From the NCBI GenBank assembly GCA_944332225.1, contig CALVJO010000001.1, positions 1-46,565 on the forward strand: 46,565 nucleotides of DNA, given 5' to 3'. The translations under genes were made by a program, and so were the position numbers. The notes under the pieces were generated by a model. That model searched no databases, had not been told where the DNA came from, and saw only the letters and a program-made list of their open reading frames with translations. Shown piece after piece: positions 8,119 through 17,747 of this stretch. Position 1 is the stretch's first letter; each line of letters opens with the position of its first letter. This DNA is from an uncultured Bacilli bacterium. GTDB taxonomy: Bacteria; Bacillota_I; Bacilli_A; RFN20; CAG-449.

Positions 8119-8577
8119 CTAGATATCTCTTTCTTTTTTAGACAAACTAGAAAAGCTAGCTACAATAGTTCCAACCAAACTGATAATAAAGATAATCGCG
8201 AAGACTAAGAAGATGGTTGAAACGGTATTTGCAACGTCCATATTTGAGGTGAAGAATGGAACCTTGGTCATTAAATCTGCGAAAGGAAAGACTAATAGAT
8301 AGATGTGTTGACCAATTCCTAAAGCGTAGAAAATCGCTGGAATTATAATTGCAAATTTGAAGTTAGTGACGGAAGTAAAGATGGTTCCAACAAAACCGAT
8401 AGAGATGAAGAGTAATGTTAGCCAAGATTCATCGGTAAAGGTAATATTACCTTGAATTGTCGTGACATCGATAATGTAGAAGATGATTACTCCGACGAAG
8501 GCAAGTAGCCCACATGCTGCTTGGAGATAGTAGAAGAATGTTCTCTCTTTAAGGAAAGACTTAACTTTATCTAGCAT
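8119..8577 (-). CDS. Four-helix membrane protein of the GH3 operon
   Basis: The product is 152 residues with four clear hydrophobic segments (about 18-38, 50-67, 75-99 and 119-142) and a short charged C-terminus (SLSKKERDI). Its start codon shares one base with the GH3 stop codon (TAATG), so translation is coupled. I do not recognise the family. Position suggests an accessory role for the membrane-bound glycosidase upstream, for example assembly or transport, but nothing in the sequence proves it. Confidence 0.7.
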   Translation of the reverse strand: MLDKVKSFLKERTFFYYLQAACGLLAFVGVIIFYIIDVTTIQGNITFTDESWLTLLFISIGFVGTIFTSVTNFKFAIIIPAIFYALGIGQHIYLLVFPFADLMTKVPFFTSNMDVANTVSTIFLVFAIIFIISLVGTIVASFSSLSKKERDI

Positions 8578-11468
8578 TATTGTTGTTCCTCCTTATTTTT
8601 TCTTTTTGAAAAATAGGCAGTATAGACAAACATTCCTAAGGAGATGACGGTTAAGCCAATTAAGGTACCATCAACTGCGTAGATTGCTGTTTTCCACCAC
8701 GGAGTAAAGTTAGGTGCCTCTACTCCTTTTGCATATCCATTTAAGATGTTGCATCGAGAGTAAGCGTATAAGAAATATTTTGCGGATTCTCTTAATTTAT
8801 TAAAGATGGCTCCATCGTTATTCTTAACAATTAAATTACGTGCATCTGTCGATCTAGCGACATCGTTATTGAAGATGGTTGTTCCTGCCATAATACATTC
8901 TCCAGTGAACATATATGTAGTCGCATCTTTTGATGAGTCGGTAATGTTAATACCTTTAAATCCCCATTCATTACGTAATACTTGTGTCATCGTTTCATAA
9001 TCTGATGAGGTAGGTTTAACCCCAATTCGATTAAACGCAGTCATGGTAGCTAGAGTTTCACCTTTAGTAAACGCGCCTTCAAAGGCTTTTAAGTTATTTT
9101 GACGATAGGTTTGCTCATTCATAAAGGTGGCTACGCCGTGACGGTTAGTTTCTTGATCATTTCCGGTAAAGTGTTTAATCGCAGCGAGTAATCCTTTTTC
9201 AGTCATCGCTTTAGTTTGGTACCAACCGCAGTAGTAAGAGACGATAGAATCTTCAGAATAATATTCAAAGTTTCTACCACCGTAAGGAGTTCTATGGAGA
9301 TTTCCTCCTGGAGCATAAGCCATTCCGTAAGACGAAGCCCAGAGAGCTTGTTCACCCATGATTTCTCCTCTTTCGGTGATTAAATCAAGATTGAAAGTCG
9401 CCGCGGCCATAAATTGAGCATTCAAGACGTATGAATTTGTCGCATTTAATCCGTCAGGTCCATCATTAGAGACGTTTTCTGGATAATTAACGTTTGAGAT
9501 TGAGGAGTTACCTAAATGTTCTCCAATCATTTGAGATAAATCACCGATTGATAATTGATTTAATAAGGTTTCCCATTCTGGATCATTAAAGTCTTTTTCT
9601 CTAAATTCGACTAAATCGTAGACTTTTTCTTGATCGTATTTCGTGGTGTCAACGCTAGGAGCGTCGCTTGCCTTTTTATAACTATCCGCACTTTGCGTCA
9701 TTACCGAGGCAATTTCATCCGCAGCAGTTAAATTCGTGTAAGATTTTGGGAAAGTAGACCAATCAGATCTAGTTAAGTATGTGACGACATCTTCATCGTA
9801 GAAATAGTTGATATCTCGATCGTCAAATTGATTAGAAACGACTTCTCCCGTTTCCGATTTACTGTAAGTGACGTTATCGTATTCAGCTAAGTTTTGAGTC
9901 GAAACTAAATCAGGATCCCCTTCGACGATGTTTCTGTCAGCATCGAATAAAGTAGCTTCTGGATGAGTAACAGATAAAATGTTATTTAAAGCGTCATGAG
10001 CATCGTTACCAACGGAGAAATAATAATCTCCTTCATCGAAAATATAGCATCCTTTTTTAGAAGTATCAGATCCATTTACAGCTGTATTATCATAGGTAGC
10101 AAAGAGGTAATCAGAAACTGTAATTGTAACATCATAATCTTCTTGAGGGGATAGAGGAATAGTCTTTCCATAGCCGATTAATTGAATCGCTGACTTTTCA
10201 ACTTCACCTTCGGTATATGGAAGTTGAACATAAAGTTGGACGACGCTTTGGGATTTACCTTGATATACTTCGTCTCCTTCATTTTTAACATTGACAACCG
10301 CGGTTACTTCGTGAGTCTCTTTATCCCAAGTTAAGGACTTTAAAGTTTGAGTGAAATCGGCATAAGATAAGCCGTATCCAAAGGTATAGCCCATCTCATC
10401 GCTATAATCCCATGAAGAATTTTCGCTAGCGAACACTCCGTAGTTTCCAGTTGCATTATTGATACCTAAGACTTGATCTTGATATCTAGTTTCATAATAT
10501 TTATATCCAGTGTAGATTCCTTCGGCATAAACTAGATATTCTTTTTTGTACTGAGGTTGGCTAGAAAGATTTTCAAAGACGAAATCGCCAAAGTTTTGCA
10601 TTGCTGGAGATGATAAAGAATTAGTCGCAAATGTATCGACAGTGTGTCCAGAAGGATCGGCGTTACCGACTAATAAATCGACGACTCCATTCATTCCGTA
10701 TTGTCCAGGGAATCCTATGAAGAGACAAGCGTCGACATCATATTCATCGAGCCAGGAAAGTTCCATCGCATAACCTGAGTTAACTAAAACGATAATCTTC
10801 TCAAAACCTGAATTTTTAACAAGATTTAGCATATCTTGTTCTTCTTTATGCAAAGATAATTCTCTCACTCCGTCTTTATCGACGACATCCATATCATTAG
10901 CTTCTCCGCCGTATCTTCCTAAGACGACAATTGCCGCGTCTTTATATCCATCAAAAGATAAGCCATCGTAAATTGATACGTCAGGTTCTGCGATATTTCC
11001 GTTATCGACTGATTCCGAATAAGAAGCTAATTTATTATATACTGCTTCATTAATTTGGAAGCCTTGGTTAGTTAAAGCAGTCTTTAGATCAATCGAGGCG
11101 GCATCGTTTCGCACTCCTCCAGAGCCTCCTCTATAATTTAAATGCGCTCCAGTTCTTCCAAAGATAGTGACTTTCCGTTCACTAGAAAGTAAAGGTAAAG
11201 CATTATTATCATTCTTTAAGAGAATTGAACCTTGTCTTTGAACTTCTTCAATATGTTCTTGTTGAGCCTTTTTAAAATCATCTACCGTAGCATAGTCGCT
11301 TTTAAAGTAGGTGTTTTCTTCTGTGCCATCGATAGTTGGAACTTCGATTTTCAAAAATGAGTTGATATCTCCGGTACGCTCAAAAGCTAAGACGCTTAAA
11401 AAATAACAAATTGATAGAACGGAAGCAAAGGTGGCAGTTAATCCTCTAAATATATTTTTAGCCTTCAT
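8577..11468 (-). CDS. Membrane-anchored GH3 glycosidase with reversed domain order
   Basis: The product is 963 residues. An N-terminal hydrophobic anchor (about 10-28) is followed by the domain that is normally C-terminal in GH3 enzymes (LLKNDNNALPLLSS, then the GRTGAHLNYRGGSGG loop), then a fibronectin-III-like domain (about 370-470). Last comes the TIM-barrel half (from about 620), with NVSNDGPDGLNAT, the GGRNFEYYSEDS loop, the KHFTGND pair and NITDSS, whose Asp (about 844) fits the catalytic nucleophile. A second transmembrane segment (about 925-948) and a basic tail end the protein. The swapped order is known in some ruminal beta-glucosidases. The substrate is probably a beta-glucoside or xyloside, by family. 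It is the second gene of an operon after a lipoprotein. Confidence 0.88.
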   Translation of the reverse strand: MKAKNIFRGLTATFASVLSICYFLSVLAFERTGDINSFLKIEVPTIDGTEENTYFKSDYATVDDFKKAQQEHIEEVQRQGSILLKNDNNALPLLSSERKVTIFGRTGAHLNYRGGSGGVRNDAASIDLKTALTNQGFQINEAVYNKLASYSESVDNGNIAEPDVSIYDGLSFDGYKDAAIVVLGRYGGEANDMDVVDKDGVRELSLHKEEQDMLNLVKNSGFEKIIVLVNSGYAMELSWLDEYDVDACLFIGFPGQYGMNGVVDLLVGNADPSGHTVDTFATNSLSSPAMQNFGDFVFENLSSQPQYKKEYLVYAEGIYTGYKYYETRYQDQVLGINNATGNYGVFASENSSWDYSDEMGYTFGYGLSYADFTQTLKSLTWDKETHEVTAVVNVKNEGDEVYQGKSQSVVQLYVQLPYTEGEVEKSAIQLIGYGKTIPLSPQEDYDVTITVSDYLFATYDNTAVNGSDTSKKGCYIFDEGDYYFSVGNDAHDALNNILSVTHPEATLFDADRNIVEGDPDLVSTQNLAEYDNVTYSKSETGEVVSNQFDDRDINYFYDEDVVTYLTRSDWSTFPKSYTNLTAADEIASVMTQSADSYKKASDAPSVDTTKYDQEKVYDLVEFREKDFNDPEWETLLNQLSIGDLSQMIGEHLGNSSISNVNYPENVSNDGPDGLNATNSYVLNAQFMAAATFNLDLITERGEIMGEQALWASSYGMAYAPGGNLHRTPYGGRNFEYYSEDSIVSYYCGWYQTKAMTEKGLLAAIKHFTGNDQETNRHGVATFMNEQTYRQNNLKAFEGAFTKGETLATMTAFNRIGVKPTSSDYETMTQVLRNEWGFKGINITDSSKDATTYMFTGECIMAGTTIFNNDVARSTDARNLIVKNNDGAIFNKLRESAKYFLYAYSRCNILNGYAKGVEAPNFTPWWKTAIYAVDGTLIGLTVISLGMFVYTAYFSKRKNKEEQQ

Positions 11469-11479
11469 ATTTAACCTAC

Positions 11480-12079
11480 TTAAGCTTGAGTCGTGGTTAA
11501 TGGGACATATTCAATTGCCGAGGTTGAAATAGTCGCATTGAAGGTCGCTTCGGAGAATTTCTTCTCGCTGAGGTAAGTCGCTCCATCCGCGTAGGATTTA
11601 GTTTCACCAGTTAACGGATTGGTAGTAATTTTTACTTCGCTCATAGCTTGAGTCCAATTCGCTGTATCAAAATAGTAGCTAGCATCGACAGTATCGATAA
11701 TTCTAGTAGGTTCGCTTAATTTAATAGTTAACATATCGCTATCTAATGCGTTAGTTTCACTAGTAAAAGTACCATAGTAAGTAGTAATTTTGTTTTCTCT
11801 TTCATTTCCGTTAGCTGCCGAGCCAGATTCTGGAAGAATTAAAGCTGAGTAGCATTGAGATATTTCGCTTAATTCATAAGTACCATCATCGAAGGTCTTA
11901 AGATTTTGCATTGAGAAAGTAAGGGTGTAGTAGTTATAAGTAGGTCTCATGTTACTATAGACCATGTTAGATGGGGAAAGATAAGAACCCGTTAATTTAG
12001 CTTCGGAACTAGTTTCTCCACATCCAGTGAGCATTACTCCAAGAAGAGCAACTCCTAATAATAGATTTTTCTTCGACAT
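11480..12079 (-). CDS. Lipoprotein heading the GH3 operon
   Basis: The product is 199 residues with signal peptide and lipobox (LLLGVALLGVMLTGC) and a strong AGGAGG ribosome site. The mature part is beta-rich with short strands such as YYTLTFSMQNL and FDDGTYELS, resembling small lipocalin-like or ligand-binding lipoproteins, though no family is certain. It begins the leftward operon whose next gene is the GH3 glycosidase, 11 bp downstream. Its promoter region carries four direct repeats expected for a LytTR regulator. The operon on the other side of the two-component genes also begins with a lipoprotein of similar style. Confidence 0.8.
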   Translation of the reverse strand: MSKKNLLLGVALLGVMLTGCGETSSEAKLTGSYLSPSNMVYSNMRPTYNYYTLTFSMQNLKTFDDGTYELSEISQCYSALILPESGSAANGNERENKITTYYGTFTSETNALDSDMLTIKLSEPTRIIDTVDASYYFDTANWTQAMSEVKITTNPLTGETKSYADGATYLSEKKFSEATFNATISTSAIEYVPLTTTQA

Positions 12080-12129
12080 TTACGTTTCCTCCTATATATT
12101 GATGTCTCAATAAAATTCTTGACATCAAG

Positions 12130-12158
12130 ACTATAAGAAAGGGCTTACATTTAGTTAA
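12130..12158 (-). promoter_or_regulatory. Candidate promoter of the lipoprotein-GH3 operon
   Basis: On the - strand a -10 box TATAGT (12130-12135) and a -35-like TTAACT (12153-12158) are 17 bp apart. The weak -35 overlaps the nearest of four regulator repeats, the usual geometry of an activator-dependent LytTR promoter. Confidence 0.4.
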
Positions 12159-12223
12159 ATGATATTCCTTATCCTGTTATTTTTATTTCTTACTTTGTTA
12201 AAAATCTAATATTGTCAGTTTTT
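12151..12223. promoter_or_regulatory. Four direct repeats at 21-22 bp, predicted LytTR binding sites
   Basis: GTT cores occur at 12154, 12176, 12197 and 12218, spaced 22, 21 and 21 bp. The nine-base sites read TTAGTTAAA, CCTGTTATT, TTTGTTAAA and TCAGTTTTT. LytTR regulators are known to bind pairs of nine-base direct repeats separated by 12-13 bp. They fill the gap between the lipoprotein-GH3 operon and the response regulator, so they could serve both the operon and autoregulation. Confidence 0.55.
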
Positions 12224-12263
12224 AAAAATTGTGTAATAATCAACGATAGTAGGACTATAATTT

Positions 12264-12971
12264 ATGATATTTTTGAAGATTGCCATCATCGAAGATGAAT
12301 CAAATGAGCAAAATAAATTATTGAAATTACTCGAAGAACAAAACGGCGAAGAATTAAAACTTCAAATTGAGGTTTTTTCTTCCGCGGTAGATTTTTTAAA
12401 AGAATTTCAAGCTAATTATGACATTATCTTTTTAGATATTAGGATGCCTTATGTCGACGGGATGTCATGCGCGGAGAGGATTCGAAAATTAGATAAAAAA
12501 GTAATTTTAGTCTTCGTAACATCTTTAGCCCAATACGCGATTAAAGGTTATTCAGTAAACGCCTTTGATTACATTTTAAAACCAGTTCAAGAAGGTAGTT
12601 TCAATATCAAATTTACTAGAATTCTTGACTACTATATTCAAAATGTAAGTAAACACTTTATCTCTTTACCGTCAGAAAACGGCTTAATTAAAATAGATAT
12701 TAACGATATATACTATTTTGAAGCTGCCGAACACGCGGTAATTGCTGTCACTAAAAATGGAACATATAAAAAATATGATTCTTTAAGTCGCTTTGAAGAT
12801 ATTTTAAAAGATGATGGATTTGTAAGATCTAATTCTTGCTATCTTATCAATATTAAACATGTCCAAGAATTTGACAAGACGACTAATAATTTAATTATGA
12901 TAGATGGTTCCTCTTTACAAGTATCTCGTCCTCGAAAGAAAGTCGTCTTAGAAGCTTTAAAGAAACGTTAA
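12264..12971 (+). CDS. LytTR-family response regulator
   Basis: The product is 235 residues. The receiver domain (about 5-120) has the acidic pair near the start (IIEDE) and the phosphoacceptor Asp58 in IIFLDIRMPYVDG. The C-terminal LytTR DNA-binding domain (about 135-232) shows IYYFEAAEHAVIAV, then FVRSNSCYLINIKHVQEFD, then LQVSRPRKK, all typical. The kinase begins two bases after the stop codon. By family it binds paired direct repeats; such repeats lie just upstream of this gene and in front of both flanking glycosidase operons. A weak TAGTAGG ribosome site precedes the ATG. Confidence 0.93.
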   Translation: MIFLKIAIIEDESNEQNKLLKLLEEQNGEELKLQIEVFSSAVDFLKEFQANYDIIFLDIRMPYVDGMSCAERIRKLDKKVILVFVTSLAQYAIKGYSVNAFDYILKPVQEGSFNIKFTRILDYYIQNVSKHFISLPSENGLIKIDINDIYYFEAAEHAVIAVTKNGTYKKYDSLSRFEDILKDDGFVRSNSCYLINIKHVQEFDKTTNNLIMIDGSSLQVSRPRKKVVLEALKKR

Positions 12972-12972
12972 T

Positions 12973-14352
12973 ATGACTATTGCTTTATTACTAGCCCCCT
13001 TATTTAATTATCTTCCAAGCATTTCTTATTATTTAATCATCTATACGATGCAGTTTTTTGAAGTAAGCGTTTGTTCGGCTTTTTTTGTTTTTAATTTAGA
13101 GAGAAGAAAACATTTTATTTGGTATTTAATTTTATATTTTGTTTTAGCGATTGGTTTAATTTTTTTGTTTTCTTACCTAAGAATGCTTTTTAATGATTCT
13201 ACTTTAATTAGAATGATCTTAACATTCTTAATCTACATTTTTGCCTTTGGAATGATTAATTTGCTCTTTAAATCTTCTATGGTAATGAACTGTACGATTA
13301 CGATTAGAATCTTGGCTGTTAGAGAATTAACCGACGCGATTTTTAATATAATTATTTTACTATCAGGAAATGACACGCGTTATACTATTGAGATTGTTCC
13401 TAACGCGGGAAATTATGTAAATGCATTGTTATATGATGTAATTCATATAGCCTTCCATTTAACTTTCGCTTTGATCTTTAATTCTCAATTAATTAATCAC
13501 GAAAAAGATAAGAAATTGTTGAGCCAGTATGGAGTTTTAGGATTAATTATCGTTTCATTCATGTGCGTCATTAAAACCTTTGTATTAGAGTATGAACCTG
13601 AAAGTTACATTCTCTACATTCTTTCCATGGTTTTGATTGGTTTGCTGTCTCTCTGCGTTCTCGCGATGCAATATTTTATTTTAAAAGGAAGAGATTATCG
13701 TCAAGAAATAAATCTGATGGAACGGGTTCTCTATTTTGAAAAGAAGCAGTATGAGACGGTTAAAGAAAGTATCGAAAGTATTAATATGAAATGTCACGAT
13801 ATTAAGCATCAGCTTGATAATTTTCAAGGTAAATTAACAACCGAAGAAGTAGAATTATTGAAAAAATCAGTAGAAATTTATGATTTATCAATTCAAACTG
13901 GAAATCAAAATCTAGATACCATTCTTTATGAAAAGCAACTTTTATGCAATAAACATCAAATTCGATTAGATGTTTTAGCTGACGGCCAGGCCATTTACTT
14001 TATGAGCGATGTTCATCTTTATACTTTATTAAATAACGCATTAACTAACGCTTTAGAATCAGTTTCAAAAGTAGAAGATTCTTCAAAGCGATTAATCGGA
14101 TTTATCTTGAGAAACCAAGATCAAGATGTGTATTTAGAAATCTACAACTATTTTAAAGGAGGGGTAATCCCTTCCGATATTGAACAAATCAAAACGACTA
14201 AAGAAGATAAAAATCATCACGGATTAGGACTAAAAAGCATTAAACATATTGTGGATTTTTACCATGGAACTATGGATATTAAAGTCGACAACGAAAAAGG
14301 AATGTTCTTTTTGAAAATCAACTTTCCTAAAAATAAACATTCCTCACATTAA
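12973..14352 (+). CDS. GHKL-type sensor histidine kinase (AgrC/VirS-like)
   Basis: The product is 459 residues. The first 235 residues contain about six or seven hydrophobic segments and no extracellular sensor domain of note. Then comes the phosphoacceptor region (KCHDIKHQLDNF) and a GHKL ATPase with the N box (LLNNALTNALESV) and the G box (HHGLGLKSI). This is the AgrC-like architecture, which usually senses peptides or membrane-associated signals. No agrB/agrD-type peptide genes are nearby. Its regulator partner is directly upstream, and it converges on the GH78 gene, with 32 bp between stop codons and no convincing hairpin. Confidence 0.92.
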   Translation: MTIALLLAPLFNYLPSISYYLIIYTMQFFEVSVCSAFFVFNLERRKHFIWYLILYFVLAIGLIFLFSYLRMLFNDSTLIRMILTFLIYIFAFGMINLLFKSSMVMNCTITIRILAVRELTDAIFNIIILLSGNDTRYTIEIVPNAGNYVNALLYDVIHIAFHLTFALIFNSQLINHEKDKKLLSQYGVLGLIIVSFMCVIKTFVLEYEPESYILYILSMVLIGLLSLCVLAMQYFILKGRDYRQEINLMERVLYFEKKQYETVKESIESINMKCHDIKHQLDNFQGKLTTEEVELLKKSVEIYDLSIQTGNQNLDTILYEKQLLCNKHQIRLDVLADGQAIYFMSDVHLYTLLNNALTNALESVSKVEDSSKRLIGFILRNQDQDVYLEIYNYFKGGVIPSDIEQIKTTKEDKNHHGLGLKSIKHIVDFYHGTMDIKVDNEKGMFFLKINFPKNKHSSH

Positions 14353-14384
14353 TAAAGTTTAATAGTTAGATTTTATTGGTTTTA

Positions 14385-16784
14385 TCATTTAATAATAGTT
14401 ATTTGATAATGGCCACCTTTTAATACGATATAGCCTTTTGTTTCCATTAAGTTTTCGTATTCTCCTCCGATTATGGAAATATTATTTCCAAAACTAGACG
14501 GGAGATAAAGATACCCTTCAGAAGAAATGGTATCGATAGTTAAACTAGTGATATTTTCATTAGTCTCTAGGTTTAAGCTTATTTTACCTTTAACAGTGGC
14601 AGTCTCCGTAAAAAGAGATTTAAAACTATCTTGGAGTCTAATTTCGTAAGTTTCGTATCCTTTAGTTAACGGTCTTAAACCAAGATAATATTGACTCAAA
14701 ACAGTAAGAGGTCCTCCGGTCCAACCATGGTTTACGGTCCCTTCATCCTTTTCCCATAGTTCAAATAAGGTTGAACCTGAATCTTTTATCATGCTATTGT
14801 ATCGTTTTAACATTCTTTCTTTAGCAAAGTCATATTCATTGACTAGACAAAGAGCTTCTAAAACATATTTTTCCATGTATGGAGAAGCTTGTTCGACTGT
14901 TTTTAAAACGTTAATTACTTTATCTAAATCTTCCTCAGAAACTAATCCTGCGATGATAGCTAAGGCGTTAGTTCTATCATCCGCGGAAGAAACAGCATCC
15001 GATTTTAATCCGTTTTCGGTCATGAAGGTTTCTGTAAATACTGATTCTATATCGTTAATTCTCTCTTGATAGAAAGAATAATCTTCTGAAATAGAAAATT
15101 CTTCAGCTAAATATAATCCCGTCTTTAAAGACAGATAGTACCAAATTACTTGTAAAAGTTGTTCGTCAGTTCCATTTCCCCAATCGCTCCAAGGGAATGA
15201 GCCGGTTCGATAGACTGGTAAAGAATTGTCCATCGTCCAAACATTTAAATAATTTTTTAAGGCAGGATAGAAAGCTTTTAAGGTGGTTTCGTCTCCAGTA
15301 TTTAAATAATAATCTTTTAAAGAGACGATAAAGGCTAAATTCTGCGCGGGACATTCATTATCTTGAACTGAAGGAGATCGAGTCGGGAACAAATTGTCAG
15401 TTTTAATGGAACCTAATAAAGTTAATATAGTTTTTTTAGTTAAGAGATCACTATTGCGATCTAAAGCGTAAAAAGACATTGAAACTTGATTTGCTGAATC
15501 CCCTAAATAAGGTGATCTTTCTCGATCAGGACAATCCATATAGGAATCTCTCATGCAAATTAATAAAGTGTTTTGAGCTTTTTCCCAAAGGGTGTTAATT
15601 GATTCATCATCACTTACAAAGCTTCCAGACCTTTCTGATGGATAAGAAGAGAGACGATAGGCAACTCGTTTTAAAGTAATCCCTTCTTCGATTTCTAAAA
15701 TCATTTGATTTCCGCTTCTCCATGGATATGATTCATATTTTTGGAGCCCATTATTCGTAACGTAAGTATCTTTAAATGAACCCATTCCTTGACTTTCAAA
15801 AGTGTCGGTATAGTAAACAATCTTTTTTCCTTCATCAGCTTCTAATTCAAAATAAGGGCTAAACTGACAGTTTTCCGGTAAAGATAGAGTGATAATCGTA
15901 TCTTCACTAAATTCGTAGTTTAAATATTGTTCAGCATCTACAAAATCAACATAGTCTTTAGAAAAAGACATGTTAGGAATATCGCTTAGATAAAAATCGT
16001 TAAATGGAGCTTCTCCGCTTTGGCAGATGATAGTCGCCTTTTTCCAAGAAGAATCATCGTAATCCATCTCAATAAAATCGCTGAAGGAACCGGAGTTTTC
16101 AATCTCACGCGTGTCAAAGTAGACATTACGTTCAGCGAGCATTGACGATTGAGGATAGTTAGGATAATCATTTTTTAAAAGCGATTTATTTCGATATTCT
16201 TTTCTTCTTTGAACTAAGAAAGTATCGTCAGAAATAATCTTTTGGTCTCCTAAATCCATTTCAAAAAATAATCCAGCTTGTCCAGGATCTAATGACGAAT
16301 TTCCACCTCGACCATTATTAATAACTAAGAAAGCTAAAACATTTTCTCCAACTTGTAAATATTCTTTTAAATCAGTTTTTTGAATGTAGCTATCATATAG
16401 AGTTGGTCCTCGTTTTAAAGAGCCATCAAAAATAGCTAGTTTACCATTTATCCAAAGAAAGAATTTACTTTCCGCGGATATATAAGTCTCAGCAGTTTCA
16501 GGAAGAGAAGATAGATTAAAACTCTTTCTAAAAGCGACATAAGAATCGTCAATTGATTTACTATCCCAGATCCAGTTAGCGGTTAATCCTTCTATTTTAT
16601 AATCTTCTAAATTATCTATATAAGCTAAATTAGAATAATCTGGTTCCTCAAACTCGACTTCGCTAGTAGATGACGAGGATGAAGATGGATTAGAAGGTGA
16701 CTGAGATGAAGATGTAGTAATATTTCCGTTACAAGACGCTAAGAGAATAGTTCCTAAAACTAATAATAATTTTTTGTTTTTCAT
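14385..16784 (-). CDS. GH78 alpha-L-rhamnosidase, lipoprotein
   Basis: The product is 799 residues. A lipoprotein signal (LLLVLGTILLASC) is followed by a Ser/Pro-rich linker. A beta-sandwich region (about 65-290) contains the WIWDS start and the AESKFFLWINGK block typical of the rhamnosidase N-domain. The (alpha/alpha)6 catalytic domain has DSYMDCPDRERSPYLGD, a near-exact GH78 acid motif, then WSDWGNGTDE and HGWTGGPLTV. A C-terminal beta-domain closes the protein. It should release L-rhamnose from glycans or flavonoid glycosides at the cell surface. It is the second gene of an operon, three bases after the lipoprotein upstream. Confidence 0.9.
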   Translation of the reverse strand: MKNKKLLLVLGTILLASCNGNITTSSSQSPSNPSSSSSSTSEVEFEEPDYSNLAYIDNLEDYKIEGLTANWIWDSKSIDDSYVAFRKSFNLSSLPETAETYISAESKFFLWINGKLAIFDGSLKRGPTLYDSYIQKTDLKEYLQVGENVLAFLVINNGRGGNSSLDPGQAGLFFEMDLGDQKIISDDTFLVQRRKEYRNKSLLKNDYPNYPQSSMLAERNVYFDTREIENSGSFSDFIEMDYDDSSWKKATIICQSGEAPFNDFYLSDIPNMSFSKDYVDFVDAEQYLNYEFSEDTIITLSLPENCQFSPYFELEADEGKKIVYYTDTFESQGMGSFKDTYVTNNGLQKYESYPWRSGNQMILEIEEGITLKRVAYRLSSYPSERSGSFVSDDESINTLWEKAQNTLLICMRDSYMDCPDRERSPYLGDSANQVSMSFYALDRNSDLLTKKTILTLLGSIKTDNLFPTRSPSVQDNECPAQNLAFIVSLKDYYLNTGDETTLKAFYPALKNYLNVWTMDNSLPVYRTGSFPWSDWGNGTDEQLLQVIWYYLSLKTGLYLAEEFSISEDYSFYQERINDIESVFTETFMTENGLKSDAVSSADDRTNALAIIAGLVSEEDLDKVINVLKTVEQASPYMEKYVLEALCLVNEYDFAKERMLKRYNSMIKDSGSTLFELWEKDEGTVNHGWTGGPLTVLSQYYLGLRPLTKGYETYEIRLQDSFKSLFTETATVKGKISLNLETNENITSLTIDTISSEGYLYLPSSFGNNISIIGGEYENLMETKGYIVLKGGHYQITIIK

Positions 16785-16786
16785 AA

Positions 16787-17677
16787 CTATTGTAATAGAG
16801 ATGTAACGTCATCACAGACTAAAGTTAAAGCAGTTTCTCCATATCCTGCATATAAAACGTAGGTGTAATTTAAAGTCGCTTTATTCCCTTCAATAGTCGC
16901 GACACATTTAGTTTCATCGCCATCGAAAATAAATGAAAGTTCATTTGTTTCATATGCCCATGTTCCCTTTTTAGCTGATTTATAACGATATGTATTGTCG
17001 GCAGGATCTAAGGTTCCGTTAGCTAAATCGATAGTGTTATCATCTAAAACATAAAGTTTAAAATGGTTAGTAGAATCTTCAAAGGTAACTAAAGTATTTT
17101 CAGGCTCTCGATAGTCATAGACTGTTTCTTTAATAAATTCATCCATCGTATCGTAAATAATTGTTCCATTGTAATTTACTTCGCACTGTCTTCCAGAAAA
17201 TACTGGCACATCGAGAGTAAATGACATCGAATTATCGGTATCTGGATAAACATAATAAGTGAATTCTCCTTCTAAAGGAGTACCTCCAGTCATCATGTTC
17301 TTCGCATCTTCCCCATATTCAGTATTAATGACAATACATTCTTGATCTTCTTCGTCTAAACCTTCTTCCCAAGTTCCGTTAATCCAATCAGCGTAGAAAC
17401 CTGCATTCTCCGCGGCTGGAGATGAATTCATGCTCATGCAGTTATAGCCCGAGCCTTCTAAAGTGCCATCATCATATAGATTTAAAATAACAAAATAGTC
17501 GAATCCCATCGAAGATAAGGTAGAATCAGTGTATTCTCCAACGAATTGATAGGTTATTTCTTTGCTAGGTTCTGTTGGTTGAGTGGTAGGATTAAAAGAT
17601 CCCGATGAAGATGTGCCTCCGCAGGCAGCTAAAAGTAAGATTGATGTCCCAAGAACTAATAATTTAGTTTTTTTCAT
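16787..17677 (-). CDS. Lipoprotein heading the GH78 operon
   Basis: The product is 296 residues with lipobox LLLAAC, an AGGAGG ribosome site and a Ser/Thr/Pro linker. The mature protein is beta-rich, with two possible repeats, each containing a DDG/DDN turn and a GTW strand (NLYDDGTLEGSG, then GTWEEG; YVLDDNTIDLANG, then GTWAYE), which suggests a lipocalin-like or carbohydrate-binding fold, unproven. Its place at the head of a glycosidase operon mirrors the lipoprotein at 11480-12079, so both may bind sugars or present signals to the kinase. Confidence 0.8.
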   Translation of the reverse strand: MKKTKLLVLGTSILLLAACGGTSSSGSFNPTTQPTEPSKEITYQFVGEYTDSTLSSMGFDYFVILNLYDDGTLEGSGYNCMSMNSSPAAENAGFYADWINGTWEEGLDEEDQECIVINTEYGEDAKNMMTGGTPLEGEFTYYVYPDTDNSMSFTLDVPVFSGRQCEVNYNGTIIYDTMDEFIKETVYDYREPENTLVTFEDSTNHFKLYVLDDNTIDLANGTLDPADNTYRYKSAKKGTWAYETNELSFIFDGDETKCVATIEGNKATLNYTYVLYAGYGETALTLVCDDVTSLLQ

Positions 17678-17747
17678 TGTAATTTCCTCCTAAGTAACGT
17701 TTAGAAAATATTGAAAGCCCTTACAAAAGGCGAGAATTATTACTTAA

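Noticed and set aside
12264-14352. An agr-type quorum-sensing locus
   Set aside because: The regulator and kinase fit, but no agrB-like peptidase or small peptide gene lies in or next to the pair.
14791-15069. Open frame opposite the GH78 gene
   Set aside because: It is a shadow of the conserved GH78 coding strand, with no ribosome site or recognisable protein pattern.
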